Assembly: GCA_964506325.1 (NCBI GenBank)
Contig: CAZDLO010000009.1
Coordinates: 1-64,000 of the forward strand
DNA from: CAINVV01 sp964506325
GTDB lineage: Bacteria; Bacteroidota; Bacteroidia; Bacteroidales; Prolixibacteraceae
Direction of reading: 5' to 3'
DNA length: 64,000 nucleotides
Every line of letters begins with the position of its first letter. The stretch's first letter is position 1. The notes under the pieces were generated by a model, which worked only from the letters and a program-made list of their open reading frames with translations, was not told where the DNA came from and made no database searches. This document shows, in pieces, positions 46,298 through 55,812 of the stretch. Position numbers and translations under genes: made by a program.

Positions 46298-47035
46298 ATG
46301 AAAAGAAACATTTTTTTGACAATCACACTGGTGGCAGCTATTCTGTTTGCAGCTCCTTCATTTGCTCAAAAAGTCAACAAGCTGACTAAAAAAGAGAAAA
46401 AAGAGGGTTGGACCCTTTTGTTCAACGGAAAGGATTTTAGCGGCTGGAGACAATGTAATGGTACTGCTATGCCTGCCAACTGGATCATTGAAGACAATTC
46501 GATGAAGATTTTCACGTCGCCTGATAAAAAGCCCGGACAAGGCTCCAATGGCGATGTTGTTTTTTCCACCAAAAAATTCAAGAATTTTGAACTCTCCATC
46601 GATTGGAAAGCAGGAAAAGCAACCAATTCAGGGATCTTTTACTATGTTAGGGAAGTCCCGGGTAAACCAATCTACTATGCAGCACCGGAGATCCAGGTAC
46701 TCGACAACAAAGATGCAGGCGACAACAAATTAGCCAACCACCTGGCCGGATCTCTTTACGATATCCTCCCATGCGATCCAAATACGGTACATCCTGCCGG
46801 TGAATGGAACACCATTGTTGTAAAGGTAAAAGACGGTAACGTAACCCATGTAATGAATGGAGTGGAGGTAGTAAAATATACTTTGTGGACCCCCGAGTGG
46901 GATGCCATGATTGCCAAAAGCAAATTCAAAAATTTCCAGGGCTTCAAAGAAGGAGTTTCAAAGGAAGGTTACATCGGACTGCAGGATCATGGCTACGCAT
47001 GCTGGTTCCGCAACCTCAAAATACGCGAATTATAG
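46298..47035 (+). CDS. DUF1080 / 3-keto-glycoside hydrolase-lyase family protein
   Basis: The protein has 245 residues with a signal peptide (ending SFAQ). It is a DUF1080 jelly roll: GWTLLFNGKDFSGWR, NWIIEDNSM, FELSIDWKAGKATNSGIFYYV, PEIQVLDN, HPAGEWNTIVVKV and GYIGLQDHG. Several members act on 3-keto-glycosides made by Gfo/Idh/MocA or cytochrome-linked dehydrogenases, cleaving the glycosidic bond by elimination or hydrolysis. Two such exported oxidoreductases lie downstream (53068, 54488), so a shared pathway is plausible. A strong terminator follows directly. Confidence 0.88.
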   Translation: MKRNIFLTITLVAAILFAAPSFAQKVNKLTKKEKKEGWTLLFNGKDFSGWRQCNGTAMPANWIIEDNSMKIFTSPDKKPGQGSNGDVVFSTKKFKNFELSIDWKAGKATNSGIFYYVREVPGKPIYYAAPEIQVLDNKDAGDNKLANHLAGSLYDILPCDPNTVHPAGEWNTIVVKVKDGNVTHVMNGVEVVKYTLWTPEWDAMIAKSKFKNFQGFKEGVSKEGYIGLQDHGYACWFRNLKIREL

Positions 47036-47060
47036 AACAATCTTAATACCCAAATCCACT

Positions 47061-47095
47061 GAAATGCCTCAAATAATATTTATTTGGGGCATTTC
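47061..47095 (+). terminator. Intrinsic terminator after the DUF1080 gene
   Basis: A 16-base-pair stem (47061-47076 with 47080-47095, one T-G wobble) closes on a 3-base loop and is followed by a short T-run (TTT). It lies 25 bases after the stop codon, so genes from 47255 on probably have their own promoter. Confidence 0.75.
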
Positions 47096-47254
47096 TTTCG
47101 GGTTAAAACTGATTCCGGAGTTGAGATAAATAATGACAAAAATAAATTGTCGCAATTTCATTCTCCAATTTTTTACCTCCCCCAGTCCCCGCAAAATAGG
47201 GGCCAAATTCTTGAAAAATAGGACATTAATTCATTCCCATTAATTGAATCCTCC

Positions 47255-48118
47255 ATGAAAATAGCTTGTTTGCTGGTTCTGACCATTTCTTCACAATTCG
47301 CCGCCGCACAGGTTAATACCGATGTCAGCCTTTTTCTGAAAAAGAACAGGCAACAGGATTTACGTGAAGTAGAATCCAGGAGCGGAAATATGTTCAGAAA
47401 AGCGGGACATCACGGACCGGCTATTGAAAACGAATGGTTTGCCCTGCGGATCTATTTTAATAAAACTTCGGCAGTGGATGTGTATTCAAAGTCAAAACCC
47501 GGGTTGGAACTCGCAGCAAAAAAATGGTACCCCTCAAAAAAAGATCAAAAAGAAGGATGGGGAGCCGATTATTACAAAGTGGGGAAAAGTGCCGGACTTG
47601 GAGGAGTCAAATTATGGGATGGGAGCAGGGTGATCGATCTGAACCCGGTATCTGTACGAACTGCCAGGGTGGGGAAAGAAGGAGGCAGTGCTTTCATCGA
47701 AATGCTCTCCAAAGGAGTTCCATACAAAGGTGAAAAAGTGAATATCCTGGTAAGGATCACTGCCGTTCCGAAAACCAGGAAAATGAAAATCGAGGCACAT
47801 TCCGAAACCGGGAAAGAGGTTCAGTTCGTCACCGGGCTCAATTACCACAAGGGGGTTGAAGTTGACGCCGGCAAAAACTATATCGCAACATGGGGAATCC
47901 ATCCCGAAGATGTGGCTGCGGAAAAAATTGCGGTTGGTGCCGCACTGATCTTCAGGGAAGAAGAATTCTCCGGCCGGGTGGATGATGGCAGGCAGATCCT
48001 GCTAATTGCCAAACCTTCCAGGACAATGGTAACATGGGTCACCTCCTGCAACGAAAAAGAACCGGAAATGAATAGTTTCGCTAAATTGATCGGATTCATC
48101 AGCCAAAATAGGGAATGA
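47255..48118 (+). CDS. DUF4861 family exported protein
   Basis: The protein has 287 residues with a signal peptide (ending AAAQ). The IENEWFALRIYF segment, followed by AVDVYSKSKPGLEL and WGADYYKVGKSAGLGGVKLWDG, matches the DUF4861 family as I know it. Members occur in pectin or uronate-use loci, but I know of no established activity. The shorter length may be typical of one branch. It is followed 57 bases later by a toroid protein and then GH105. Confidence 0.75.
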   Translation: MKIACLLVLTISSQFAAAQVNTDVSLFLKKNRQQDLREVESRSGNMFRKAGHHGPAIENEWFALRIYFNKTSAVDVYSKSKPGLELAAKKWYPSKKDQKEGWGADYYKVGKSAGLGGVKLWDGSRVIDLNPVSVRTARVGKEGGSAFIEMLSKGVPYKGEKVNILVRITAVPKTRKMKIEAHSETGKEVQFVTGLNYHKGVEVDAGKNYIATWGIHPEDVAAEKIAVGAALIFREEEFSGRVDDGRQILLIAKPSRTMVTWVTSCNEKEPEMNSFAKLIGFISQNRE

Positions 48119-48175
48119 CTTGCTATTTTTAACCTGGTTTATGACAACTTTTACACATTTTGACATCCTGATATA

Positions 48176-50134
48176 ATGTTCAACACCAAAGCAAAATATA
48201 AGTTCCGATGGTCATGGCTGTTTATCCCTGCCGTCATAATCATTGTTTCATCTTCCATTGCTGACTTGGTAAGCCTTTACCGAAACAAGGCTTATCCGTT
48301 AAGAGAGACAATAGATGCGCCTGCCCTCCAGGACCATATTTATGCAGATCTGGTAGCGGGAAAACAGGATATTGACTGGAAGGGATTGGATGGCACGCTC
48401 CAATTCATCGATTCCCAGTATGATTGCTCTGACTTCAAACTGGTGTCCCTGATTCGAATATTGTATGAATTTGAAGACCGGATTCCGGCTGATGTAAAGT
48501 CGCGCATAGAAAAGAGCTTGCTGAAATTCCGGTACTGGTGGGACGAGCCCGGAGGAAATTCAATGTGTTACTGGAGCGAGAACCACCAGGTTTTATTTGC
48601 TTCTGCCGAATACCTGGTTGGCAGGAAATATCCCGATGCCCTTTTCCCGGGCAGCGGACTCACCGGAAAACAACATGTCGAAAAAGCCAGGAAAAGAATT
48701 CTGGACTGGATGGACATGCGCTGGAAATACGGTTTTACAGAGTTTTATTCCAATGTATACTATTCAGAGGATATTGGTGGAATGATCAACCTGATCGATC
48801 TGTCGGAAGATGATGAAATCGTCAGAAAAATGGAAATCATCATGGATTTGCTGCTTTTCGATGTCGCAACCCAGAATATTAAAACCATGTTCGTTTCTGC
48901 AAGCGGAAGGGCTTACGAGAACAGCCGCAAGGGCGGGCCCCGTACAACTTTGGGGGGCATCACCAACTACTACTGGGGAAATGGCGACAAATTGGGACAT
49001 GGTTTGATCTACGGTTTGATGACTACAAAAAAATATTTTCCTCCCCGTGTCATAATTGAAATTGGGAAGGATACCAATAACGTGGTAATCAGGCAAAGCA
49101 ATGGACTGGATATCTCCGAACTAAAAAATGAGGGCTATTATGGAACGGATACCAGAAGCATGATGATGCAACTCGGAATGGAGGCCTTTTCAAATGATGA
49201 AATCATCAGGAATACGCTATCCTTTGTCCGGGAAAATAGAATGTTCTCCAACGGTTTTTTGTCGGATCTCAAAGTGATGGATTTCAGCCTCCTGAACTGG
49301 TTGCACCTCGAACCTGCACTTTCTCGCTTCATCAATCCGCAATCGAACGGTGTGGCAATCCAGCGGGGGAATACCTATACTTTCAAAACCGCCGACTTCT
49401 CCCTCTATTCCGCCCAGAATTACCATCCTGGAACCTATGGCGACCAGCAGCATGTTGCAGGGATGAACATTGGCAACTCTTTCAGCATATTCCATACTCA
49501 TCCTGCCCTGGAAAAGGGTAAGCCGGCACAATCGCCCAATTACTGGGTGGGATACGGGCACCTGCCTCACGTTGGACAGGAAAAGAATGTATCACTGGCG
49601 GTCTACAATATCCCTGCTAAAAAAGGGATGATGGAGAATCCCCTGTTGAATTATACACATGCCTGGTTTCCAAAAGAACAGTTTGACTCTACATATATTT
49701 CAGGCAATTATGCCCTGGGAAAGAAGGGCCGTACCTATTGTGCCATGATAACAAAGAACAATCTCTCGTTGCGGGAAAAATCCGGGGACAATCTTATTCA
49801 ATACGGAAAAAAAACCTTCTGGATTATTGAAGCAGGTTCACAAGAGACAGATCACTCCTTTGAAGAATTCCGGCGCAGGATACTCAGCAATAAATGTGAT
49901 TTCGATTCTGTCAGCCTCGCCCTTACATACCATTCAAAAGGGAAAAAATACGATCTGAAATTCAGGGATGGTTTTAGCGTGGACAACAATACTGTTGATA
50001 TTAATTATGACAGGTTTGATTCCCCCTATTGCAAAGCGGAAAGGAAGGCAGATGCATTCACAATCAAACATAACGGACAATCATTGTTCCTGGATTATAA
50101 AAATGCGATCAGGAAACAAGGGAACTATGAATAG
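48176..50134 (+). CDS. Membrane-anchored helical-toroid protein, lyase-like, family not recognised
   Basis: The protein has 652 residues. A single hydrophobic segment (about 13-32) anchors it. The toroid region (about 50-360) contains NSMCYWSENHQVLFASAEYLVG and GFTEFYSNVYY, with candidate His, Tyr and Asn residues. The rest looks like stacked beta-sheets with NYHPGTYGDQQHVAGMNIG, reminiscent of the beta-domain of heparinase-like lyases. It shares the ENH..xx.(A/G)..YL pattern with the protein at 29446. It sits between DUF4861 and GH105, where a lyase producing unsaturated uronate ends would fit. Confidence 0.65.
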   Translation: MFNTKAKYKFRWSWLFIPAVIIIVSSSIADLVSLYRNKAYPLRETIDAPALQDHIYADLVAGKQDIDWKGLDGTLQFIDSQYDCSDFKLVSLIRILYEFEDRIPADVKSRIEKSLLKFRYWWDEPGGNSMCYWSENHQVLFASAEYLVGRKYPDALFPGSGLTGKQHVEKARKRILDWMDMRWKYGFTEFYSNVYYSEDIGGMINLIDLSEDDEIVRKMEIIMDLLLFDVATQNIKTMFVSASGRAYENSRKGGPRTTLGGITNYYWGNGDKLGHGLIYGLMTTKKYFPPRVIIEIGKDTNNVVIRQSNGLDISELKNEGYYGTDTRSMMMQLGMEAFSNDEIIRNTLSFVRENRMFSNGFLSDLKVMDFSLLNWLHLEPALSRFINPQSNGVAIQRGNTYTFKTADFSLYSAQNYHPGTYGDQQHVAGMNIGNSFSIFHTHPALEKGKPAQSPNYWVGYGHLPHVGQEKNVSLAVYNIPAKKGMMENPLLNYTHAWFPKEQFDSTYISGNYALGKKGRTYCAMITKNNLSLREKSGDNLIQYGKKTFWIIEAGSQETDHSFEEFRRRILSNKCDFDSVSLALTYHSKGKKYDLKFRDGFSVDNNTVDINYDRFDSPYCKAERKADAFTIKHNGQSLFLDYKNAIRKQGNYE

Positions 50135-50217
50135 TAACTTCTGGATAAATTTCAGTGCCTGCTATTTATAGCATTGATATTAATATATTTAAATATTATC
50201 AACCAACCATCAAAACC

Positions 50218-51297
50218 ATGAGGATCATTTTAATCCCTGCAATTTTGCTCTCACTGCTAATCCTACCTGTCGTGATGTCAGGTGAGAACAGGAAGGATGT
50301 TCTACCCGGGACCGGTATTGTGAACTCTCCTGCCGAAACAGGCAAAAAGATTGTGGACAATATCACCGGCCGGCGCTTCGGATGGCGTTACCAGAAAGTA
50401 TGTACCTATTACGGCAGCCTGATCCTGGCAGATGTTTTGGGTGACAAAACTATCACCGAAAGAATAGCAAAAGGATATGCCCCATACCTGGAAGGAAGAA
50501 AGAAGCCGCACATGGGTCATGTGGATTACAACGTTTTTGGCATATGGCCTTATGAGTTGTACCGTCAGACTGGCCAGCAAAAATACCTGGCAATACCCGA
50601 AAAACTGAACAGGGACGAATTTAAGGAGCTCAATGCAGAGGGCCTGTCAGGATTGTCCCGGTATTGGGTAGACGACATGTATATGGTCGGTTCATTACAG
50701 GTACAGGCATACAAATCCATGAAAGACACAGTATTCCTTAACAGGGCGGCCCGTCAGCTGGTTGTTTATTGTGCACGGCTGCAACGGGAAAACGGACTTT
50801 TCTTTCACCGTGAGGATGCCCCGTTTTTCTGGGGACGTGGTAATGGATGGGCTGCAGCAGCCATGACAGAGGTTTTGATGGTGCTCCCTGCCGGCAACAA
50901 GTACTATCCGCCAATTATGTCGGCCTACAGAAAAATGATGCGTACGTTGATCGGTTACCAGGGCAGCGACGGAATGTGGCACCAGTTGCTGGATGATCCG
51001 GCAAGTTATCCCGAATCATCCTGCACCGGGATGTTCGTTTTTGCCCTTGCAACCGGTCTTGACAAGGGCTGGCTTCCTGAGGATGAATTCATGGATAAGA
51101 CCCTGGCCGGTTGGAAAGCCCTGGCCGGGTATGTCAATAACAAGGGCGAGGTTGAAAACGTTTGCGTAGGTACAAATGCAAAAGCCAAAAAGAAACATTA
51201 CCTGACAAGGCCAAAAAGTACCGGAAATTACCATGGCCAGGCAGCTGTACTCTGGGCCGCTGCTGCCATGGTAAGGCTCGAAGCGAAGAAACAGTAG
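50218..51297 (+). CDS. GH105 unsaturated rhamnogalacturonyl hydrolase
   Basis: The protein has 359 residues from the ATG at 50218, giving an N-terminal signal; the in-frame ATG at 50155 is less likely. GH105 marks are YWVDDMYMVGSLQ (Asp152/Asp153), FFWGRGNGWAAAAMTE, GMWHQLLDDPASYPESSCTGMF, and a late NYHGQAA. It resembles the YteR/RhiN branch more than the GH105 gene at 17394 does, so the two probably act on different unsaturated products. Confidence 0.9.
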   Translation: MRIILIPAILLSLLILPVVMSGENRKDVLPGTGIVNSPAETGKKIVDNITGRRFGWRYQKVCTYYGSLILADVLGDKTITERIAKGYAPYLEGRKKPHMGHVDYNVFGIWPYELYRQTGQQKYLAIPEKLNRDEFKELNAEGLSGLSRYWVDDMYMVGSLQVQAYKSMKDTVFLNRAARQLVVYCARLQRENGLFFHREDAPFFWGRGNGWAAAAMTEVLMVLPAGNKYYPPIMSAYRKMMRTLIGYQGSDGMWHQLLDDPASYPESSCTGMFVFALATGLDKGWLPEDEFMDKTLAGWKALAGYVNNKGEVENVCVGTNAKAKKKHYLTRPKSTGNYHGQAAVLWAAAAMVRLEAKKQ

Positions 51298-51522
51298 TTA
51301 CCCGGATCCGTTAATTAAAAAAATTATAACCATTTGATTACAGATGAATTAATATTAAAGCTATTTTTAGGGAGTAAATAAAGGGATCCGGCCTGCTACT
51401 ACTTTAAATTGAAGATCTTTAACTGTAGCCATTGTTTGGTGAACACCCGTCTTCAACATGTTTCTTTTGTCGGCACATTCCTTTTTTAATAAAAACCATA
51501 ATAAAAACGACAGTTATTCAGC

Positions 51523-53055
51523 ATGAAGTTGAGAAATGCCTTCACAGGAAACAAATTGAAATTTCTCCTGGTGGGATCAGGAATCCTGCTCTGCGGTCTC
51601 TTTATAGTATCACTGAACAAGGTTTCTGATTATACCTCCACAGACAAATACTGCGTCTCCTGCCACATACATCCCATTCCTGACCAGAGTTGGCGATTAT
51701 CGGAACATTACAACAACAAGTCGGGATTTGTAACCCATTGTGTCGAGTGCCACCTGCCTCCAAAAGGTCATGGATACCTGTTTGCTAAAGCCAAACATGG
51801 CATCAAGGATGTGTATGGAAAACTTTTTAAGGATAGTGCTTCCATCGATTGGGAAGCAAAGAAAACCCTCGAAATGGCAAAGGGCTATGTTTACGAGAAG
51901 TCCTGCATCCGTTGCCACGAAAATTTGTTTCCTGTTACCCTGTCCGTAAATGGCAGCAATGCTCACTTGCAATATGTCAACAGTCCTGCCGGACAAAAAC
52001 CCAATTGCCTCAACTGTCACCTGAATGTCGGCCATTACGATAAAAACAACCTCCATGCCCACAATGCCGGTTTTGGTGTCACCGAAACCATGGCAAGGGA
52101 AATTTTTTCAGAACCTGCACTGGTGAAAAAATTTGAAAACTATGAGGAAAAAGTACCCGGCACAAGCCTGACTTTCAGCATGATCGCCATACCTGAAGGA
52201 GCTTTTGAGATGGGAAGCCCCGAAAAAGAGCAGCTTAGAAAACCGGATGAGGGCCCTGTCAGAAAAGTGCATATTTCAAGATTCTGGATGGGCCAGGCAG
52301 AAGTCAGCTGGGATGAATATCTTGAATTTTTCAAGGCCACCGCCTCGCAGGGCAGAAAAGAGGCTGTAATAACCCAGCCGGTTACCGATGCCATCACAGG
52401 ACCGACTCCTCCCTGGGGAGCCCCGGATCAGGGTTGGGGTAAAGGATCCCACCCGGCCATCACAATGTCATGGAAAGCTGCAAGCACCTACTGCCAGTGG
52501 CTAACCAAAAAAACAGGAAAGAAATACCGGCTGCCAACAGAAGCCGAATGGGAATATGCATGCCGCGGGGGCACCAAAGAACCCTATTTTTTCCCGGGAG
52601 ATCCGAAAAAATTCAGTTCAGGCGGATTGATGAACAAATTATTTGGTCCGGATACTACTTTGATCAACTCCTTTGTAATATACAAAGTAAACAGTCAGAC
52701 CAGGACCAAACTGCCTGAGAATGTTAAGAGCAATCCTTTCGGTTTAAAAAATATGCTCGGAAACGTGGCTGAATTTTGTTCGGATTACTATTCGCCAAAC
52801 AGTTACAAAACTGCTGCTGCAGAACCAATCTCAAATCCGGCAGGACCGGCAGCAGGCGAGGAACATGTAATTCGGGGCGGATCATTCAAAAGCGACGCCA
52901 AGGATGTTAGGAGCGCCTCCAGGGATTTCACAAAAACCAGGGCCTGGTTGATGACAGATCCGCAGATGCCCAAAAGTGTTTGGTGGTATTCAGATAGTAA
53001 TGATGTAGGTTTTAGAATTGTTTGTGAAGCTGACTCAACAATAGCAGGTCAGTAA
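51523..53055 (+). CDS. Tetraheme NapC/NirT cytochrome fused to a SUMF1-like domain
   Basis: The protein has 510 residues. One transmembrane helix (about 13-33) is followed by four c-heme motifs: CVSCH (44-48), CVECH (73-77), CIRCH (128-132) and CLNCH (162-166), spaced like NapC/NrfH quinol dehydrogenases. From about 217 comes a formylglycine-generating-enzyme-like domain: IPEGAFEMGSPE, YRLPTEAEWEYACRGG, NMLGNVAEFCSDYY, HVIRGGSFKSD, GFRIVCE. The Cys pair that active FGE carries after GGS is absent (GGSFKSDAKD), so sulfatase maturation is unlikely. Thirteen bases after its stop lies a Tat-exported oxidoreductase, suggesting an electron-transfer partnership. Confidence 0.88.
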   Translation: MKLRNAFTGNKLKFLLVGSGILLCGLFIVSLNKVSDYTSTDKYCVSCHIHPIPDQSWRLSEHYNNKSGFVTHCVECHLPPKGHGYLFAKAKHGIKDVYGKLFKDSASIDWEAKKTLEMAKGYVYEKSCIRCHENLFPVTLSVNGSNAHLQYVNSPAGQKPNCLNCHLNVGHYDKNNLHAHNAGFGVTETMAREIFSEPALVKKFENYEEKVPGTSLTFSMIAIPEGAFEMGSPEKEQLRKPDEGPVRKVHISRFWMGQAEVSWDEYLEFFKATASQGRKEAVITQPVTDAITGPTPPWGAPDQGWGKGSHPAITMSWKAASTYCQWLTKKTGKKYRLPTEAEWEYACRGGTKEPYFFPGDPKKFSSGGLMNKLFGPDTTLINSFVIYKVNSQTRTKLPENVKSNPFGLKNMLGNVAEFCSDYYSPNSYKTAAAEPISNPAGPAAGEEHVIRGGSFKSDAKDVRSASRDFTKTRAWLMTDPQMPKSVWWYSDSNDVGFRIVCEADSTIAGQ

Positions 53056-53067
53056 AGACTTTTACCC

Positions 53068-54414
53068 ATGGAAAACAAGAAAAATATTGACAGAAGAAAA
53101 TTTTTGGGAGCAGGCGTACTTGCAGGTATATCCGTTGTAGGAGCCCATGCGTTGCTTTCATCATGCAGCAAAGAAGTATCCAATGCCTCCCTCGGTCTTC
53201 CCCCGATTCTTAAAGGAGCTCCAAAAGGAAGAAAACTAAGGGCCGGACTCGTTGGTGCCGGAAACCGGGGTACCGGTGCTGCTATCAATTTTATCAGTGC
53301 AGGACCGGATCTTGAAATCATTGCAGTGGCCGATGTTTTCCAGGACAAGATTGACGCATTCCGTGACAGGTTCAAATCATTCAACCTGGAAATACCCGAA
53401 AAAAATTGCTTCACAGGTTTTGACGCCTACAAGAAACTGATGGCCCTTACTGATTTGGATGTCGTTCTGCTGGCAACACCCCCAAGGTTTCGTCCTGAAC
53501 ATCTTTTGGAAGCCATCCAGAACAAAAAGCATGTCTTCATGGAAAAACCTGCCGCAGTGGATCCTGTTGGCATCCGTTCAGTTATTGCTACAGCCAGGAA
53601 AGCTGAAGCCCTGGGTTTGTGCATCGTTACAGGTACCCAGCGACGTCACCAGGAAGATTACATAGAAACCTACAAACGTGTTCACGCAGGTGCAATTGGC
53701 CGACTGACCTCTGCCAAGGCATTCTGGAACCAGGAACATGTATGGTTTCGCACCCGCGAGGAAGGTTGGGACGACATGACTTACATGATGAGGAACTGGA
53801 ATAATTACTGCTGGCTTTGCGGCGACCACATCCTGGATACCCACGTCCACAATATTGATGTCGTCAACTGGTTCATGGGCCGGACGCCGGTAAAGGCTAT
53901 CGGCAACGGAGGCCGGCACAGGCGTGTAACAGGCGACCAGTTCGACTATTTTAACATTGATTTTGACTATGGAAACGGAGTCAGCTCACACAGTTACTGC
54001 CGACAGATCGACAGTTGCGCCAATGGAACAGGTGAACTGGTGATGGGAACTGAAGGTTATACCAACTGTGTCAATACCATCTGGGACCTCAACGGGAATG
54101 TCAAATGGCAATTTGAATATCCAAAGGACGAGAACGGGAATACAATGAGCCAGCTGAAAATCCCTGCCTATGTACAGGAACATATGCACCTGGTCCATGC
54201 CATCAGGAAGGGAGAATATGTAAACCAGGCTGAAGAGACCGCCCTTTCAACGCTGACTGCCATCATGGGAAGAACAGCAGCCTACACCGGGCAAATGGTA
54301 ACCTGGGAGGAAATGATGAAATCAGATATGCAGCTGGGTCCCAAAGAATTGCAGTTTGGTCCCGTTGACATGAAATTCGAGGTTCCCGTCCCCGGAACAG
54401 CACCCAATGTTTAA
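53068..54414 (+). CDS. Tat-exported Gfo/Idh/MocA oxidoreductase, lipoprotein-type
   Basis: The protein has 448 residues. The signal has a twin-Arg motif (DRRKFLGAG) and ends LLSSC, so a Tat-exported lipoprotein is likely. The NAD(P)-binding loop reads VGAGNRGTGA, the catalytic Lys motif is MEKP, and the substrate domain has GDHILDTHVHNIDVVNW with active-site His. It starts 13 bases after the cytochrome-SUMF1 gene and is followed by a second paralogue and ThuA. Periplasmic sugar oxidation, with electrons leaving through the cytochrome, is my inference. Confidence 0.88.
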   Translation: MENKKNIDRRKFLGAGVLAGISVVGAHALLSSCSKEVSNASLGLPPILKGAPKGRKLRAGLVGAGNRGTGAAINFISAGPDLEIIAVADVFQDKIDAFRDRFKSFNLEIPEKNCFTGFDAYKKLMALTDLDVVLLATPPRFRPEHLLEAIQNKKHVFMEKPAAVDPVGIRSVIATARKAEALGLCIVTGTQRRHQEDYIETYKRVHAGAIGRLTSAKAFWNQEHVWFRTREEGWDDMTYMMRNWNNYCWLCGDHILDTHVHNIDVVNWFMGRTPVKAIGNGGRHRRVTGDQFDYFNIDFDYGNGVSSHSYCRQIDSCANGTGELVMGTEGYTNCVNTIWDLNGNVKWQFEYPKDENGNTMSQLKIPAYVQEHMHLVHAIRKGEYVNQAEETALSTLTAIMGRTAAYTGQMVTWEEMMKSDMQLGPKELQFGPVDMKFEVPVPGTAPNV

Positions 54415-54487
54415 TCCGCCACAGGAATAATCCGAAATCAAAAATATCTCAACTATTGATTCATTAACAACCATTTATATTCCAAAT

Positions 54488-55801
54488 ATGACAACTAAAT
54501 CAAACAGAAGAACTTTTTTGAAAAATTCGGCTGTTGCAACTGCGGGAACTCTCATCCTTCCGCAGATAATCCCTTCCACAGCGCTAGGTATGGGCGGCAG
54601 ACTGGCCCCCAGCAACCGGATTGTCATGGGAGCCATCGGTACCGGTTCCCAGGGTAAAAGCAACATGCGCGACTTCCTGGAACTCAACAAAGAGGTCCAG
54701 TTTGTGGCAGTTTGTGATGTTGATGCCAACAACCTGGGAAAAGCTAAAAATTTAGCGGATGCTGCTTATGCCAACAACGATTGCAGGACCTATGGCGATT
54801 TCCGCGAACTACTGGAAAAAGAGAAGCTGGATGCAGTTACTATTGCCTTGCCCGACCACTGGCACGGAATCATCTATACCGCCGCAGTGGAGAAAAAACT
54901 GCATGTATATGGTGAGAAACCTATCTGTCGCACCATCCGTGATGGTCAGACAATTGTGAAAGCCGTTCAGAAGAATAAAATCACCTGGCAAACGGGCAGC
55001 TGGCAAAGGTCCAGGCCTAATTTCCACAGGGGAGCCGAACTGGCAATCAATGGCCGTATAGGAAAAATCAAATACATCGAAGTAGGCTTGCCAAACGGGA
55101 ACAAAGGTATTGGCACCCCTCCGATCCAGGATGTTCCCAAAGAACTTGACTGGGACATGTGGCTGGGGCCTGCACCCAAAGTTGCCTACCGTGGTGTCAG
55201 CCATTGGAACTGGCGCTGGATACTTGAATACTCCGGAGGACAACTCACCGACTGGGCAGGTCACCACATTGACATTGCCAACTGGGGAGCAGGACTTGAA
55301 CACACCGGTCCGGTTGAAATTGCCGGCGTAGGCGTTTATCCGAGGGAAGGTATCTACAATGTACCGGTCGAATACGATTTCCTTTGCAAATATGCCAACG
55401 GTATCGAAATGAGGGTATGCAACGATGCCCGCCTTGAAAAAGGTTCAGGCACAACCTGGTACGGAGACAAAGGATGGATTCATGTCAATCGCGGAGAAAC
55501 GCTCTTTGCTTCAGATCCTAAAATTCTGGAGGAAGTGATAGGCGAGAAGGAAATCCACCTGATTAAAAGCGATAACCACTGGCAAAATTTTGTCGACTGC
55601 ATACGCTCCGGCGAGAAAACCATCGCACCGATCGAAGTAGCTTACAGGGCTATTTCTGTTGGTTTGTTGGGCGAAATTGCCATGCAGACAGGGCAAAAGA
55701 TACAGTGGGATCCTGAAAAAGAGGAGATCATTGGAAACCCGATGGCCGCTCGCCTGCTTGACAGGCCTTATCGCCAACCATGGACATTACCAACCATTTA
55801 A
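54488..55801 (+). CDS. Tat-exported Gfo/Idh/MocA oxidoreductase
   Basis: The protein has 437 residues. The Tat signal (NRRTFLKNS) has no lipobox, unlike its upstream paralogue. It shows GAIGTGSQGKSN, GEKP with the catalytic Lys, and DWAGHHIDIANW. In sequence style it is closer to the protein at 16004 (GHH.DIA.W; both end with a PW.. segment) than to 53068. It may perform the reverse or second redox step on a sugar. The ThuA lipoprotein starts 11 bases after its stop. Confidence 0.88.
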   Translation: MTTKSNRRTFLKNSAVATAGTLILPQIIPSTALGMGGRLAPSNRIVMGAIGTGSQGKSNMRDFLELNKEVQFVAVCDVDANNLGKAKNLADAAYANNDCRTYGDFRELLEKEKLDAVTIALPDHWHGIIYTAAVEKKLHVYGEKPICRTIRDGQTIVKAVQKNKITWQTGSWQRSRPNFHRGAELAINGRIGKIKYIEVGLPNGNKGIGTPPIQDVPKELDWDMWLGPAPKVAYRGVSHWNWRWILEYSGGQLTDWAGHHIDIANWGAGLEHTGPVEIAGVGVYPREGIYNVPVEYDFLCKYANGIEMRVCNDARLEKGSGTTWYGDKGWIHVNRGETLFASDPKILEEVIGEKEIHLIKSDNHWQNFVDCIRSGEKTIAPIEVAYRAISVGLLGEIAMQTGQKIQWDPEKEEIIGNPMAARLLDRPYRQPWTLPTI

Positions 55802-55812
55802 TTCGCTTAATC

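Noticed and set aside
51523..53055. Calling the SUMF1-like domain the formylglycine-generating enzyme for the local sulfatases.
   Set aside because: The Cys residues required after the GGS motif in active FGE are missing, so the simple call is not supported.
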